Positions 1-5,017 of a stretch of DNA of 5,017 nucleotides are shown piece by piece. Positions within the stretch are counted from its first letter, which is position 1. Each line of letters opens with the position of its first letter. Location of the stretch: contig JALWML010000244.1 of the NCBI GenBank assembly GCA_027083915.1, forward strand, positions 1 to 5,017, read 5' to 3'. A program made the translations under genes and the position numbers. The DNA comes from Lysobacterales bacterium. GTDB lineage: Bacteria; Pseudomonadota; Gammaproteobacteria; Xanthomonadales; Marinicellaceae. The notes under the pieces were generated by a model, which saw only the letters and a list, made by a program, of their open reading frames with translations, did not search any database and was not told where the DNA came from.

Positions 1-2
1 AT

Positions 3-719
3 TCTCATCACGAAGGTAATTTAACACCTAATATTCGCCGCGAATTACTAGAAGAATTATCCGAAGAAGAGCGCGAACAAAGCAAAGTATTATTGGCAAA
101 GGGCAAAGAACTGATAAATTCAGCTAAACAAACTGTTCTTGATGCAGGTTTAGACAATGTTGTTGCAAAACTACGTCACGGTACATTGCCAGAAGCGGTT
201 GAAGACTTAAAAGACGAAATAGCCTTGCTTATGCTTGGGTCAAAAGGCAAAGATCACCAAGGTGATGACAAAGGCTTGGGATACCACCTCGAACAAGCCA
301 TCAAAGCCACCGATATGCCTGTCTTTATTGCTAAAAATGAATACCATAAAACCAAGAAAGTATTGTTCGCCTATAACGGCAGCCCAACAGCCAAACGCGC
401 ACTGGTGATGATTGCGCAAGACACTTTATGCAAAGAGCCATTGGAGTTGCATGTCGTTAGTGTCTCTGATGATGTCAAACAGGCAGAACAATTGGTACAA
501 GAAGCCGAAGAAGCGTTACAACTATCTAATTCAACCATTATCACCAAGACATTAAAAGGTGATACGCTTGAACAATTAACGGCTTACCAAAAAGAAAACA
601 ACATAGACCTCACCGTCATGGGTGCCTTTTCTCACGGGAAATTACACGGTTTTTTCTTTGGTAGTTTTACCGTAAAAATGATACAACAAAGCGATACAAA
701 TTTTTTATTGATAAGGTAG
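3..719 (+). CDS. Universal stress protein, tandem UspA domains (5'-truncated by window edge)
   Basis: The reading frame is open from the first complete codon at position 3 to a TAG at 717-719, giving 238 visible residues. A TTG at 93 is not the real start, because Usp-like sequence (HHEGNLTP, then a glutamate-rich helix) continues upstream of it. Two Usp domains are visible. The first lacks its N-terminal strand and Walker-like loop (off the window) and ends near LGSKGKDH and MPVFIAK (visible residues about 78-111). The second begins at KKVLFAYNGSP (about 118) and ends with the nucleotide-loop pattern G-2x-G-9x-G(S/T) in the form GAFS...FFFGS (207-221). Full-length tandem Usps are about 270-310 residues, so some 40 residues are probably missing. 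Members are cytoplasmic, ATP-binding or not, and linked to stress and stationary-phase survival. Two signature positions deviate: the usual DGS aspartate is Asn (YNGS, residue 125) and the second motif glycine is Ser. Family assignment is firm; the physiological role is unknown. Confidence 0.9.
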   Translation, partial: SHHEGNLTPNIRRELLEELSEEEREQSKVLLAKGKELINSAKQTVLDAGLDNVVAKLRHGTLPEAVEDLKDEIALLMLGSKGKDHQGDDKGLGYHLEQAIKATDMPVFIAKNEYHKTKKVLFAYNGSPTAKRALVMIAQDTLCKEPLELHVVSVSDDVKQAEQLVQEAEEALQLSNSTIITKTLKGDTLEQLTAYQKENNIDLTVMGAFSHGKLHGFFFGSFTVKMIQQSDTNFLLIR

Positions 720-754
720 TTATTTTGGCTAACGCCACAGCTTCACTGTTTAAG

Positions 755-781
755 GAACGCAAAGAGCGCAAAGGACGCAAA
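755..781. repeat. Three 9-bp tandem units (GAACGCAAA type)
   Basis: Three adjacent 9-bp units, GAACGCAAA, GAGCGCAAA and GGACGCAAA, differ only at positions 2 and 3. They lie 35 bp past the Usp stop codon, outside any gene. Similar short purine-rich CGCAAAG runs occur between genes in many bacterial genomes (recollection, not searched). No function can be assigned. Confidence 0.6.
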
Positions 782-800
782 AGAATTTAAGTTAAATGTG

Positions 801-888
801 GTCATTGCGAGGAGGTACGACGCGGCAATCTCTTGACTTTATTGTGATGCCAAAAAGATTGCCACCTCGCTTCGCTCCTCGCAAAGAC
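801..888. repeat. Large imperfect palindrome, dispersed intergenic repeat (TTGCGAGGAGCGAAGCGA type)
   Basis: The left arm (801-830, GTCATTGCGAGGAG to GGCAATC) and the right arm (857-888, GATTGCCACCTCGC to CGCAAAGAC) are inverted copies. They share TTGCGAGGAG and GGCAATC blocks and differ by a 2-bp indel and a few substitutions in the middle. The spacer is 26 bp. The right arm keeps the GCGAAGCGAGG core (reverse strand) typical of a repeat scattered between genes in many unrelated bacteria; the left arm has a degraded core. A T-rich stretch (AATTTCTTTTCT) follows the right arm, so the transcript hairpin could also end transcription of the stress-protein gene. Whether it is mobile cannot be told from one copy. 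Confidence 0.8.
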
Positions 889-934
889 AATTTCTTTTCT
901 AAACCTGCTCAGAAATCAACAAAAAATACAATAT

Positions 935-959
935 GTAGGGTGTGTGTGGACACGCCTAC
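935..959 (-). terminator. Imperfect hairpin, possible terminator of the leftward operon
   Basis: GTAGG-GTGT and ACAC-G-CCTAC pair with one bulged base around a 6-nt loop. The hairpin sits 11 bp beyond the stop codon of the leftward membrane-protein gene. Read on the minus strand it is followed within about 8 nt by a run of T (ATTGTATTTTTTG, complement of 921-933). That suits a weak intrinsic terminator, though the gap before the T run is longer than ideal. It could equally be a remnant of a dispersed GTAGGGTG-type repeat. Confidence 0.35.
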
Positions 960-970
960 TGAGAAGTTAT

Positions 971-1477
971 TCAGACAAGCTGGTTATTGTTGAAATAACG
1001 TTTCTTGATTATTTTGTTTATGATACTGGTGATGATCACTAATATTATTATGAGAGGAAAAGCCACAAAAGGGCCGTTTATTCGATAGCTTAACGGGTAT
1101 AGCTTTCCGTTTTTAATGGTATAAGAAGACCAAAACATATAATTATCTGTATGGTATTCTACATTGTAAACATTGAGAGATTTTTTTATGAATTTAAAAT
1201 AGAGCCAATCATCAATTTTGAAATGTTGTATTTCAGATGTAATTAGTTGTTGATTATACTTTTCAGGTGATTCAATGTATTCATCCCAGCGAATGATGTG
1301 GGGTTTGTTTTCAGAATAAATAGCAATTGGAAATTGTTGGCTTACATTTTCTGATTTTCCACCATATTGTTCTGAAGTAAACAGATAAGGAGACACTAAG
1401 TTTGAAACAAATACAATTGCAATCAATTGAAGTATAGAAATTATCGTTTCAAGAAAGAACCACTTTATTTTCTTCAT
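971..1477 (-). CDS. Hypothetical two-helix membrane protein
   Basis: I do not recognise this 168-residue protein. It starts with MKKIKW followed by a hydrophobic helix (about 7-30, rich in Ile/Leu/Val). A polar, aromatic-rich central region follows (about 31-134, with several Tyr, Trp and Asn). A second hydrophobic helix lies at about 136-156, then a basic tail (KKR near 158-160). Positive charges at both ends predict both termini in the cytoplasm and the central part outside the inner membrane. The first helix could also act as an uncleaved signal anchor. The ATG lies 8 bp after the upstream SufT-like stop codon with no clear Shine-Dalgarno sequence, so translation is probably coupled. The gene is visibly more AT-rich than its neighbours, with many Asn, Lys, Ile and Tyr codons, which may mean recent acquisition or weak selection. 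No enzymatic motif is visible. Confidence 0.65.
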   Translation of the reverse strand: MKKIKWFFLETIISILQLIAIVFVSNLVSPYLFTSEQYGGKSENVSQQFPIAIYSENKPHIIRWDEYIESPEKYNQQLITSEIQHFKIDDWLYFKFIKKSLNVYNVEYHTDNYMFWSSYTIKNGKLYPLSYRINGPFVAFPLIIILVIITSIINKIIKKRYFNNNQLV

Positions 1478-1485
1478 AGCATAAT

Positions 1486-2040
1486 CTAAAACATACCCGT
1501 TTCCAATTGAGCCGCTTCGCTCATCATGGTTTTATCCCATGGCGGATCGAAGACCATATTACATTCCACTTCGCCTATATTGGGGATGAGTTGGATTTTG
1601 GTTTTGGCATCGGTGACGATGACATCACCCATTCCACAGCCTGGTGCGGTGAGGGTCATGTCGATTTTTACATCGTATTGACCACTATCTTTGTTTTGAA
1701 TGACATCACATTCATAAACCAAACCGAGTTCAACAATACTGACAGGGATTTCTGGGTCAAACACATTTTTTAATTGATTCCATACGGCTTCTTTCATATC
1801 TTCTAAATTGGCATTTTCTTTGAGTTCAGGCATGGGTGATGGTTCTTTGCCTAAAGCATCGGCATTATGCCCTAAAATCATAAACATGCTACCATCAATA
1901 AAAACGGTAAAACTTCCACCTAATGATTGAGTGATATAACCAACGGTTCCAGCAGGCAAGTTCATTGACTGACCCGAAGGCACAATAATGGAGTCGACGT
2001 CGCGTTCGAGTTTAAAAGGTTCGCTGTTTAGGTTATACAT
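1486..2040 (-). CDS. sufT: SufT-like iron-sulfur cluster assembly protein (MIP18/DUF59 family, long form)
   Basis: This 184-residue protein matches the long form of SufT. An N-terminal part (about 1-70: RDVDSIIVPSGQ, LPAGTVGYITQSLGGSFTV, then GHNADALG) precedes a DUF59/MIP18 domain at about 83-184. The domain shows DPEIPVSIVELGLVY (95-109), TLTAPGCGMGD (129-139) with the conserved Cys135, and FDPPWDKTMMSEAAQLETGM near the end. The family acts in the cytoplasm in iron-sulfur protein maturation and is commonly encoded in or near suf operons; its exact biochemical step is not settled. No other suf gene lies in this window. It is the second gene of a leftward cluster, with a 35-bp gap after the PaiB-like gene and 8 bp before the membrane-protein gene. 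The ATG at 2038-2040 lacks a strong ribosome binding site, but the N-terminus agrees with the family. Confidence 0.9.
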   Translation of the reverse strand: MYNLNSEPFKLERDVDSIIVPSGQSMNLPAGTVGYITQSLGGSFTVFIDGSMFMILGHNADALGKEPSPMPELKENANLEDMKEAVWNQLKNVFDPEIPVSIVELGLVYECDVIQNKDSGQYDVKIDMTLTAPGCGMGDVIVTDAKTKIQLIPNIGEVECNMVFDPPWDKTMMSEAAQLETGMF

Positions 2041-2075
2041 TTTTTATGCTATTTGAATTGAGGTGCGATTGTAAC

Positions 2076-2711
2076 TTATTCATCAGCGTATTTGTTAGGA
2101 TTTTCCACCCAACTCGCTGCATCTGTCTGACCAAGAGAAGAAAAGCCTTCGATAACGCCTTGGCGATTTTGTTGTGGGTGGTTTTGACTCATCTTGGTAT
2201 TGCCCTTGATGTCAGAGATGGTGATTTCAACACCGACAATGGCTTTGAGCATTTTGTCAATATAATCAACGGGTGCATCAGAGAGTTGCCATGATTCATT
2301 TACGCTTTTTTCATGGGTGTTGCTTAAGTTTTTTAAATGCTCTTTTAGCCATGATTTGTCCTGATGAAAGGAAATTGAACCAGAGACATGCACAGCGACA
2401 TAATTCCAAGTTGGAACGGTTTTCGGGTCAGTCTTTTTACTGGGATACCAACTCGGCGAAACATAAGCATTTGGCCCATGAAACATCGCAAGCACATCAA
2501 CCGATTTATCTAAATCTTGACAAATCGAATTAACTTTCGCCACATGCCCTTGCAAAATAAAATCACCATCACGTTCAATCACCAACATAGGGATATGGTT
2601 GCCGACCAAACCAGCAGATGACATAGAAACAAGTGAAGCCATTGGGTAGGCTTGAATAAACTTAAGCATCTGTTGTTTATCTGTTTGTTTAAAATAACTG
2701 GGTTGAAACAT
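2076..2711 (-). CDS. PaiB-like FMN-binding negative transcriptional regulator family protein
   Basis: The chosen start gives 211 residues (MFQPSYFKQTD...), close to Bacillus subtilis PaiB (about 207). An in-frame ATG 18 bp upstream (2727-2729) would add MSKVIA. I prefer the inner ATG because it has an AAAGGT Shine-Dalgarno 7 nt upstream and because PaiB proteins begin M-x-x-P-x-x-F. Family blocks are present in order: NHIP (38-41), GHVAKVN (55-61), FHGPNAYVSPSWYPSK (77-92), VPTWNYVAVH (99-108), LKAIVGVEI (155-163) and KMSQN (173-177). The family has a split-barrel flavin-binding fold. In Bacillus, pai genes affect sporulation and degradative enzymes, but most proteobacterial members have no proven role and may be flavin enzymes. 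It is the first gene of the leftward cluster, driven by the promoter at 2746-2772. The regulatory function is inherited from the family name only. Confidence 0.9.
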   Translation of the reverse strand: MFQPSYFKQTDKQQMLKFIQAYPMASLVSMSSAGLVGNHIPMLVIERDGDFILQGHVAKVNSICQDLDKSVDVLAMFHGPNAYVSPSWYPSKKTDPKTVPTWNYVAVHVSGSISFHQDKSWLKEHLKNLSNTHEKSVNESWQLSDAPVDYIDKMLKAIVGVEITISDIKGNTKMSQNHPQQNRQGVIEGFSSLGQTDAASWVENPNKYADE

Positions 2712-2718
2712 GGCTATT

Positions 2719-2724
2719 ACCTTT
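2719..2724 (-). promoter_or_regulatory. Ribosome binding site that sets the PaiB-like start
   Basis: On the minus strand, AAAGGT ends 7 nt before the ATG at 2709-2711. The alternative ATG at 2727-2729 has no purine-rich site upstream and would leave only about a 10-nt leader from the predicted transcription start. This favours the shorter protein. Confidence 0.6.
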
Positions 2725-2750
2725 GACATCTAATGTGATTTTGCTATTAT
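2723..2750 (+). promoter_or_regulatory. Sigma-70 promoter for riboswitch and TonB receptor
   Basis: A consensus -35 TTGACA (2723-2728) is separated by 16 bp from TATTAT (2745-2750; 5 of 6 match to TATAAT). The start site would fall near A2756, which is inside the P1 stem of the TPP aptamer, so the RNA would begin with the riboswitch itself. The -35 overlaps the ribosome binding site of the divergent PaiB-like gene. Predicted from sequence only. Confidence 0.6.
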
Positions 2751-2772
2751 ACGCCATTCCGAGGGGAGGCAA
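2746..2772 (-). promoter_or_regulatory. Divergent promoter for the PaiB-SufT cluster
   Basis: On the minus strand a perfect TATAAT (complement of 2746-2751) is preceded by TTGCCT (complement of 2767-2772) at a short 15-bp spacing. The -10 is strong and the -35 weak. The -10 overlaps that of the rightward promoter base for base. Transcription would start near 2739 and give a leader of about 28 nt to the preferred ATG. Confidence 0.45.
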
Positions 2773-3004
2773 TAGTCTGAGATGTAATAATTGAATTACG
2801 GACCCTTAGGAGCTTGTATTTGAATAAAAACTGTTACGAAAATCGACTAAATTGAGGCAAGTATTTTTATTTTTTGAGGAGAATAGCTTGCTATTTAACG
2901 ATAAAAAGAAGAAAAATTGCCCAACTTTAGTTGGTTTGCAGTAGGTTTTTATTCAAATATAAGCTCCTTGGAACCTGATCCGGTTAATACCGGCGTAGGA
3001 ATGG
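2754..3004 (+). promoter_or_regulatory. TPP riboswitch (THI element), split by a 161-bp insertion
   Basis: The aptamer is read in two halves. In the 5' half, P1 is CCATTCC (2754-2760) and P2 is the GGG within GAGGGGAGG (about 2763-2766). A short P3 is AGGC/GTCT with an AATA loop. The invariant CTGAGA lies at 2777-2782, an optional P3a stem is GTAAT/ATTAC (2784-2799), and P2' is ACCC (2802-2805). In the 3' half, ACCTGATC (2973-2980) is followed by the P5 stem CCGG-TTAATA-CCGG (2980-2993), CGTAGG (2994-2999), and P1' GGAATGG (2998-3004), which pairs perfectly with CCATTCC. These are the conserved blocks of the THI element, which binds thiamine pyrophosphate and usually turns expression off. The halves normally sit a few nucleotides apart; here 2808-2968 intervene. 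Without the insertion the join would read ACCCTT-TGGAACCTGATC, close to the usual form. The switch precedes the TonB receptor. Confidence 0.88.
2808..2968. mobile_element. MITE-like palindromic element inserted in the TPP riboswitch
   Basis: The ends are 24-bp inverted repeats, 2808-2831 (AGGAGCTTG...AATAAAAAC) and 2945-2968, matching at 23 of 24 positions. Complementarity continues with interruptions through the interior (for example CGACTAAATTGAGGCAA on the left against CAACTAAAGTTGGGCAA from the reverse of the right). It converges on a central perfect AATAGC-TT-GCTATT at 2882-2895. There is no coding sequence. A local hairpin CCAACT-TT-AGTTGG lies at 2921-2934. Length, palindromy, lack of genes and defined ends fit a non-autonomous miniature transposable element. 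I see no convincing target duplication: the left flank is CCCTT and the right flank TGGAA, so at most one T is repeated. I cannot name the transposase family. The alternative is a vertically inherited extension arm of this riboswitch. Confidence 0.75.
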
Positions 3005-3036
3005 AACAATTAAATCTATTACTCGTCTATAAAACC

Positions 3037-3073
3037 GGGTTTTTAACTAACATATTTATTTAGGTAAAAATCC
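3037..3073 (+). promoter_or_regulatory. Candidate expression platform: start-site sequestering stem
   Basis: GGGTTTTTA (3037-3045) can pair with TAAAAATCC (3065-3073), nine base pairs with one G-U, which ends directly before the ATG at 3074. The likely ribosome binding site, AGG at 3062-3064, is 9 nt upstream of the ATG and would lie at the top of this stem, in its loop. The same GTTTT also faces AAAAC at 3031-3035 in a competing small hairpin (loop CGG). This would suit a translational OFF switch driven by the upstream aptamer. No strong intrinsic terminator is seen in 3005-3073. This is inference from base pairing only. Confidence 0.3.
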
Positions 3074-5017
3074 ATGAAAAAATTATTATTCGTCTCCAGT
3101 TTACTCATTTCTTTTAGTTTGTTTGCAGATGACTCTGTAGAAAAACTCGATAAAACCATTGTTGTTTCTGACTTACGCAATAACCAACTCGCCATCGAAG
3201 CCAACCAAAGCATGAGCTTTTTAGATGCAGAAACGCTAGAAAAAGCAGGCACCCAGCATTTTGAAGATGTGCTAGGCATGGTTCCCAATTTAAACTGGTC
3301 ATCAGCCACTAACCGCCCGCGCTATTTTCAAATTCGTGGGATTGGCGAGCGCTCACAATACGAAGGAGCACCTAATCCTTCGGTTGGCTTTGTTGTCGAT
3401 GACATTGATTTTTCTGCCCTTGGTGGTGTAGCAACCTTGTTTGATGTCGAACAAATCGAAGTACTTCGTGGTCCGCAAGGCACACGTTATGGTGCTAATG
3501 GTCTAGCAGGACTGATTTATGTCAAAAGCAAAGACCCAGAATTTGAAAACTCGTATAAAATATCAGGACTTGTCGGTAATGATGGTGATTTAGGTGTTGG
3601 TTTTCGAGCCACGGGTGCTTTGAGTGAAAATGCGGCTTATCGCATAGCTATACACCAATACAATGCTGATGGATTTCGATATAATGATTATTTAAACCGT
3701 GATGACACCAATAAGCGTGATGAGTTTATTGCCAGAGGCAAACTATTTTGGCAAGCCAATGACGAACTTGAATTCAACTTTACCTTTTTAAAAGCCAATA
3801 TAGATAATGGTTTTGACACCTTTAATCCTGAAAACACCTTCATTACCCATACCGATTTACCCGGAAAAGATTTACAAGATTCCACTGGTCTTGCCGTAAA
3901 AGCTAACTGGCAAGGTGAAAATTTTGATGTCATGAGTATCAGCAGTTACATGAACGCGGATATTGACTATTCTTTTGATGGCGATTGGGGCAATGATGAT
4001 TACTGGGGCGAATTTGCACCTTATGATTTTACCTCCGCAAGTTTGCGAGAGCGTACGCATATTTCACAAGAGTTCCGTTTTATTGGCAAACAATGGTTGG
4101 CTGGAGTCTATGTGTTAGACATGTCAGAGGACAATAAAATTAATGAATTTTACAATGGCTATGTTTATAAAAACCTAAGCAGTCAATTTGATGCCACATC
4201 GGTTGCACTATTTACCCAATTAGAGACTGAAATTTCAGATACAAACACCTTAACTTCAGGGATTCGTTTTGAACGCCGCAATGCCAGCTACACCGATAGC
4301 AATGGCATTGATGTATCACCAACTGACAATATGTGGGGTGGTCAATTATCATTAAACCATAAAATTAATGCCAACCTTAATTCTTATGCAACCTTAGCAC
4401 GTGGTTATAAAGCCGGTGGTTTTAACCTTTCAACCAGCGTACCAGATGAATTACGTGAATACCAACCTGAATCTTTGTGGTCGCTTGAGTCTGGCATCAA
4501 AGGCTTTTTTATGGATTATCAATTACAATGGAATTTTTCCGCCTTCTATTCCAAACGCCAAGACATGCAAATCAGAACCTCACGCCAAACCGATCCAAAT
4601 GACCCGTTAACCTTTGTCTTTTTCACAGGCAATGCGGCAACGGGTAGCAACTACGGAATCGAGACAGACTTTAATTATACGATTAACGATAACTTTGATG
4701 TTTATGGTTCTTTGGGTTTACTAAAAGCACAATTTGATGATTTTGTTACAACCGAAGGCAGTTTTAATGGGCGAGACCAAGCACACGCACCACGTTATAA
4801 TTTCTCACTAGGTGTTCAATACCACACGTTTAATGGTTTTTTTGCACGCCTTGATGCTAATGGCAAAGACAGCTTTTACTTCTCCGATTCACACACACAA
4901 CAATCCAAGTCTTACCAATTGTATAACTTAAAAGTTGGTTATGAAAAAGACAATTGGAGCGTGAGTTTATGGGGCAACAACATCTTCAACAAACAATACG
5001 CAACCCGAGGCTTTTAC
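3074..5017 (+). CDS. TonB-dependent outer-membrane receptor, probably for thiamine or a precursor (3'-truncated by window edge)
   Basis: The frame is open from ATG 3074 to the right edge: 648 residues with no stop. A signal peptide (MKKLLFVSSLLISFSLFA, cleavage likely after Ala18) is followed by a TonB-box-like KTIVVS (27-32). The plug domain (about 38-152) shows EDVLGMVPNL, FQIRGIGERS (85-94), PSVGFVVDDI (102-111) and VEQIEVLRGPQGTRYGANGLAGLIYV (125-150). The rest is a 22-strand type beta-barrel with alternating aromatic/polar strands and the common ARGYKAGGFN motif (442-451). The last visible residues, NNIFNKQYATRGFY, belong to the penultimate strands, so roughly 30-50 residues are missing. 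Such receptors import scarce nutrients using TonB-ExbBD energy. The substrate is inferred from the TPP riboswitch: thiamine-regulated TonB receptors are known from comparative genomics, notably in Bacteroidetes. Sequence alone resembles siderophore-type receptors and does not prove the ligand. AGG at 3062-3064 is the likely ribosome binding site. Confidence 0.92.
   Translation, partial: MKKLLFVSSLLISFSLFADDSVEKLDKTIVVSDLRNNQLAIEANQSMSFLDAETLEKAGTQHFEDVLGMVPNLNWSSATNRPRYFQIRGIGERSQYEGAPNPSVGFVVDDIDFSALGGVATLFDVEQIEVLRGPQGTRYGANGLAGLIYVKSKDPEFENSYKISGLVGNDGDLGVGFRATGALSENAAYRIAIHQYNADGFRYNDYLNRDDTNKRDEFIARGKLFWQANDELEFNFTFLKANIDNGFDTFNPENTFITHTDLPGKDLQDSTGLAVKANWQGENFDVMSISSYMNADIDYSFDGDWGNDDYWGEFAPYDFTSASLRERTHISQEFRFIGKQWLAGVYVLDMSEDNKINEFYNGYVYKNLSSQFDATSVALFTQLETEISDTNTLTSGIRFERRNASYTDSNGIDVSPTDNMWGGQLSLNHKINANLNSYATLARGYKAGGFNLSTSVPDELREYQPESLWSLESGIKGFFMDYQLQWNFSAFYSKRQDMQIRTSRQTDPNDPLTFVFFTGNAATGSNYGIETDFNYTINDNFDVYGSLGLLKAQFDDFVTTEGSFNGRDQAHAPRYNFSLGVQYHTFNGFFARLDANGKDSFYFSDSHTQQSKSYQLYNLKVGYEKDNWSVSLWGNNIFNKQYATRGFY

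Noticed and set aside
93..719. TTG at 93 as the start of the stress-protein gene
   Set aside because: The same frame is open to the left edge and the upstream residues look like Usp sequence, so the gene is simply cut by the window.
796..993. A 65-codon open frame on the plus strand
   Set aside because: It runs through both arms of the palindromic repeat, has no recognisable protein features, and overlaps the 3' end of the opposing membrane-protein gene.
1507..1773. Open frame on the plus strand opposite sufT
   Set aside because: It lies entirely antisense to a well-supported SufT-like coding region and shows no family motifs of its own.
2046..2533. Two overlapping open frames on the plus strand opposite the PaiB-like gene
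   Set aside because: Both are antisense shadows of conserved PaiB blocks; their translations are low-complexity Cys/His/Phe-rich and resemble nothing.
2820..2850. Outward promoter inside the MITE-like element (TTGAAT at 2820-2825)
   Set aside because: No acceptable -10 hexamer is found at 15-19 bp downstream.
2803..2973. Target-site duplication flanking the MITE-like element
   Set aside because: The flanks CCCTT and TGGAA share at most one T. A TA or CCTT duplication can be forced only by moving the inverted-repeat boundary or allowing a mismatch, so none is claimed.
3031..3044. AAAACCGGGTTTTT as an intrinsic terminator after the riboswitch
   Set aside because: The stem is only about five mainly A-T pairs with a three-base loop, too weak for a convincing terminator; it is kept only as a possible competing hairpin.
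3043..4060. Several minus-strand open frames within the TonB receptor
   Set aside because: They oppose an uninterrupted 648-codon receptor with clear plug and barrel motifs.

Overview
The window looks like a low-to-moderate GC (about 40% by eye) gammaproteobacterial chromosome. The evidence is a Gram-negative TonB-dependent outer-membrane receptor, a TPP riboswitch of proteobacterial type, a long-form SufT, a PaiB-like flavoprotein and a tandem universal stress protein. The genus cannot be named from sequence alone. No phage, CRISPR, tRNA or rRNA signal is visible.

Layout: (1) At 3-719 (+) lies the 3' part of a tandem-domain universal stress protein that is already open at the left edge. (2) At 720-970 is a convergent intergenic gap holding three repeat-like structures: a 3 x 9 bp tandem repeat, a large imperfect palindrome of the widespread TTGCGAGGAGCGAAGCGA type, and a smaller imperfect hairpin. 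(3) At 971-2711 (-) is a probable three-gene operon, in transcription order: PaiB-like FMN-binding protein, SufT-like iron-sulfur assembly factor, and an unrecognised two-helix membrane protein. (4) At 2712-3073 is a dense regulatory gap. Two divergent promoters appear to share one -10 region (TATTATA). The rightward one starts directly at a TPP (thiamine pyrophosphate) riboswitch. (5) From 3074 to the right edge (+) runs a TonB-dependent receptor, missing only its extreme C-terminus.

The most striking point is that the riboswitch is split. Its 5' half (P1, P2, P3, CTGAGA, an optional P3a stem, P2') ends at about 2807 and its 3' half (ACCTGATC, P5, CGTAGG, P1') resumes at about 2969. The 161 bp between them (2808-2968) are a near-palindromic element with 24-bp terminal inverted repeats (23 of 24 matching), which looks like a MITE. 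It sits in the P2-P4 joining segment, where the conserved aptamer core is not itself interrupted. In RNA the element would fold into a long hairpin that could bring the halves back together, so the switch may still work.

How the parts work together (inference): the riboswitch would lower receptor production when TPP is plentiful, so the receptor probably imports thiamine or a thiamine precursor across the outer membrane. The leftward operon is divergent and shares the promoter region but not the riboswitch RNA, so it is not expected to respond to TPP by the same mechanism.
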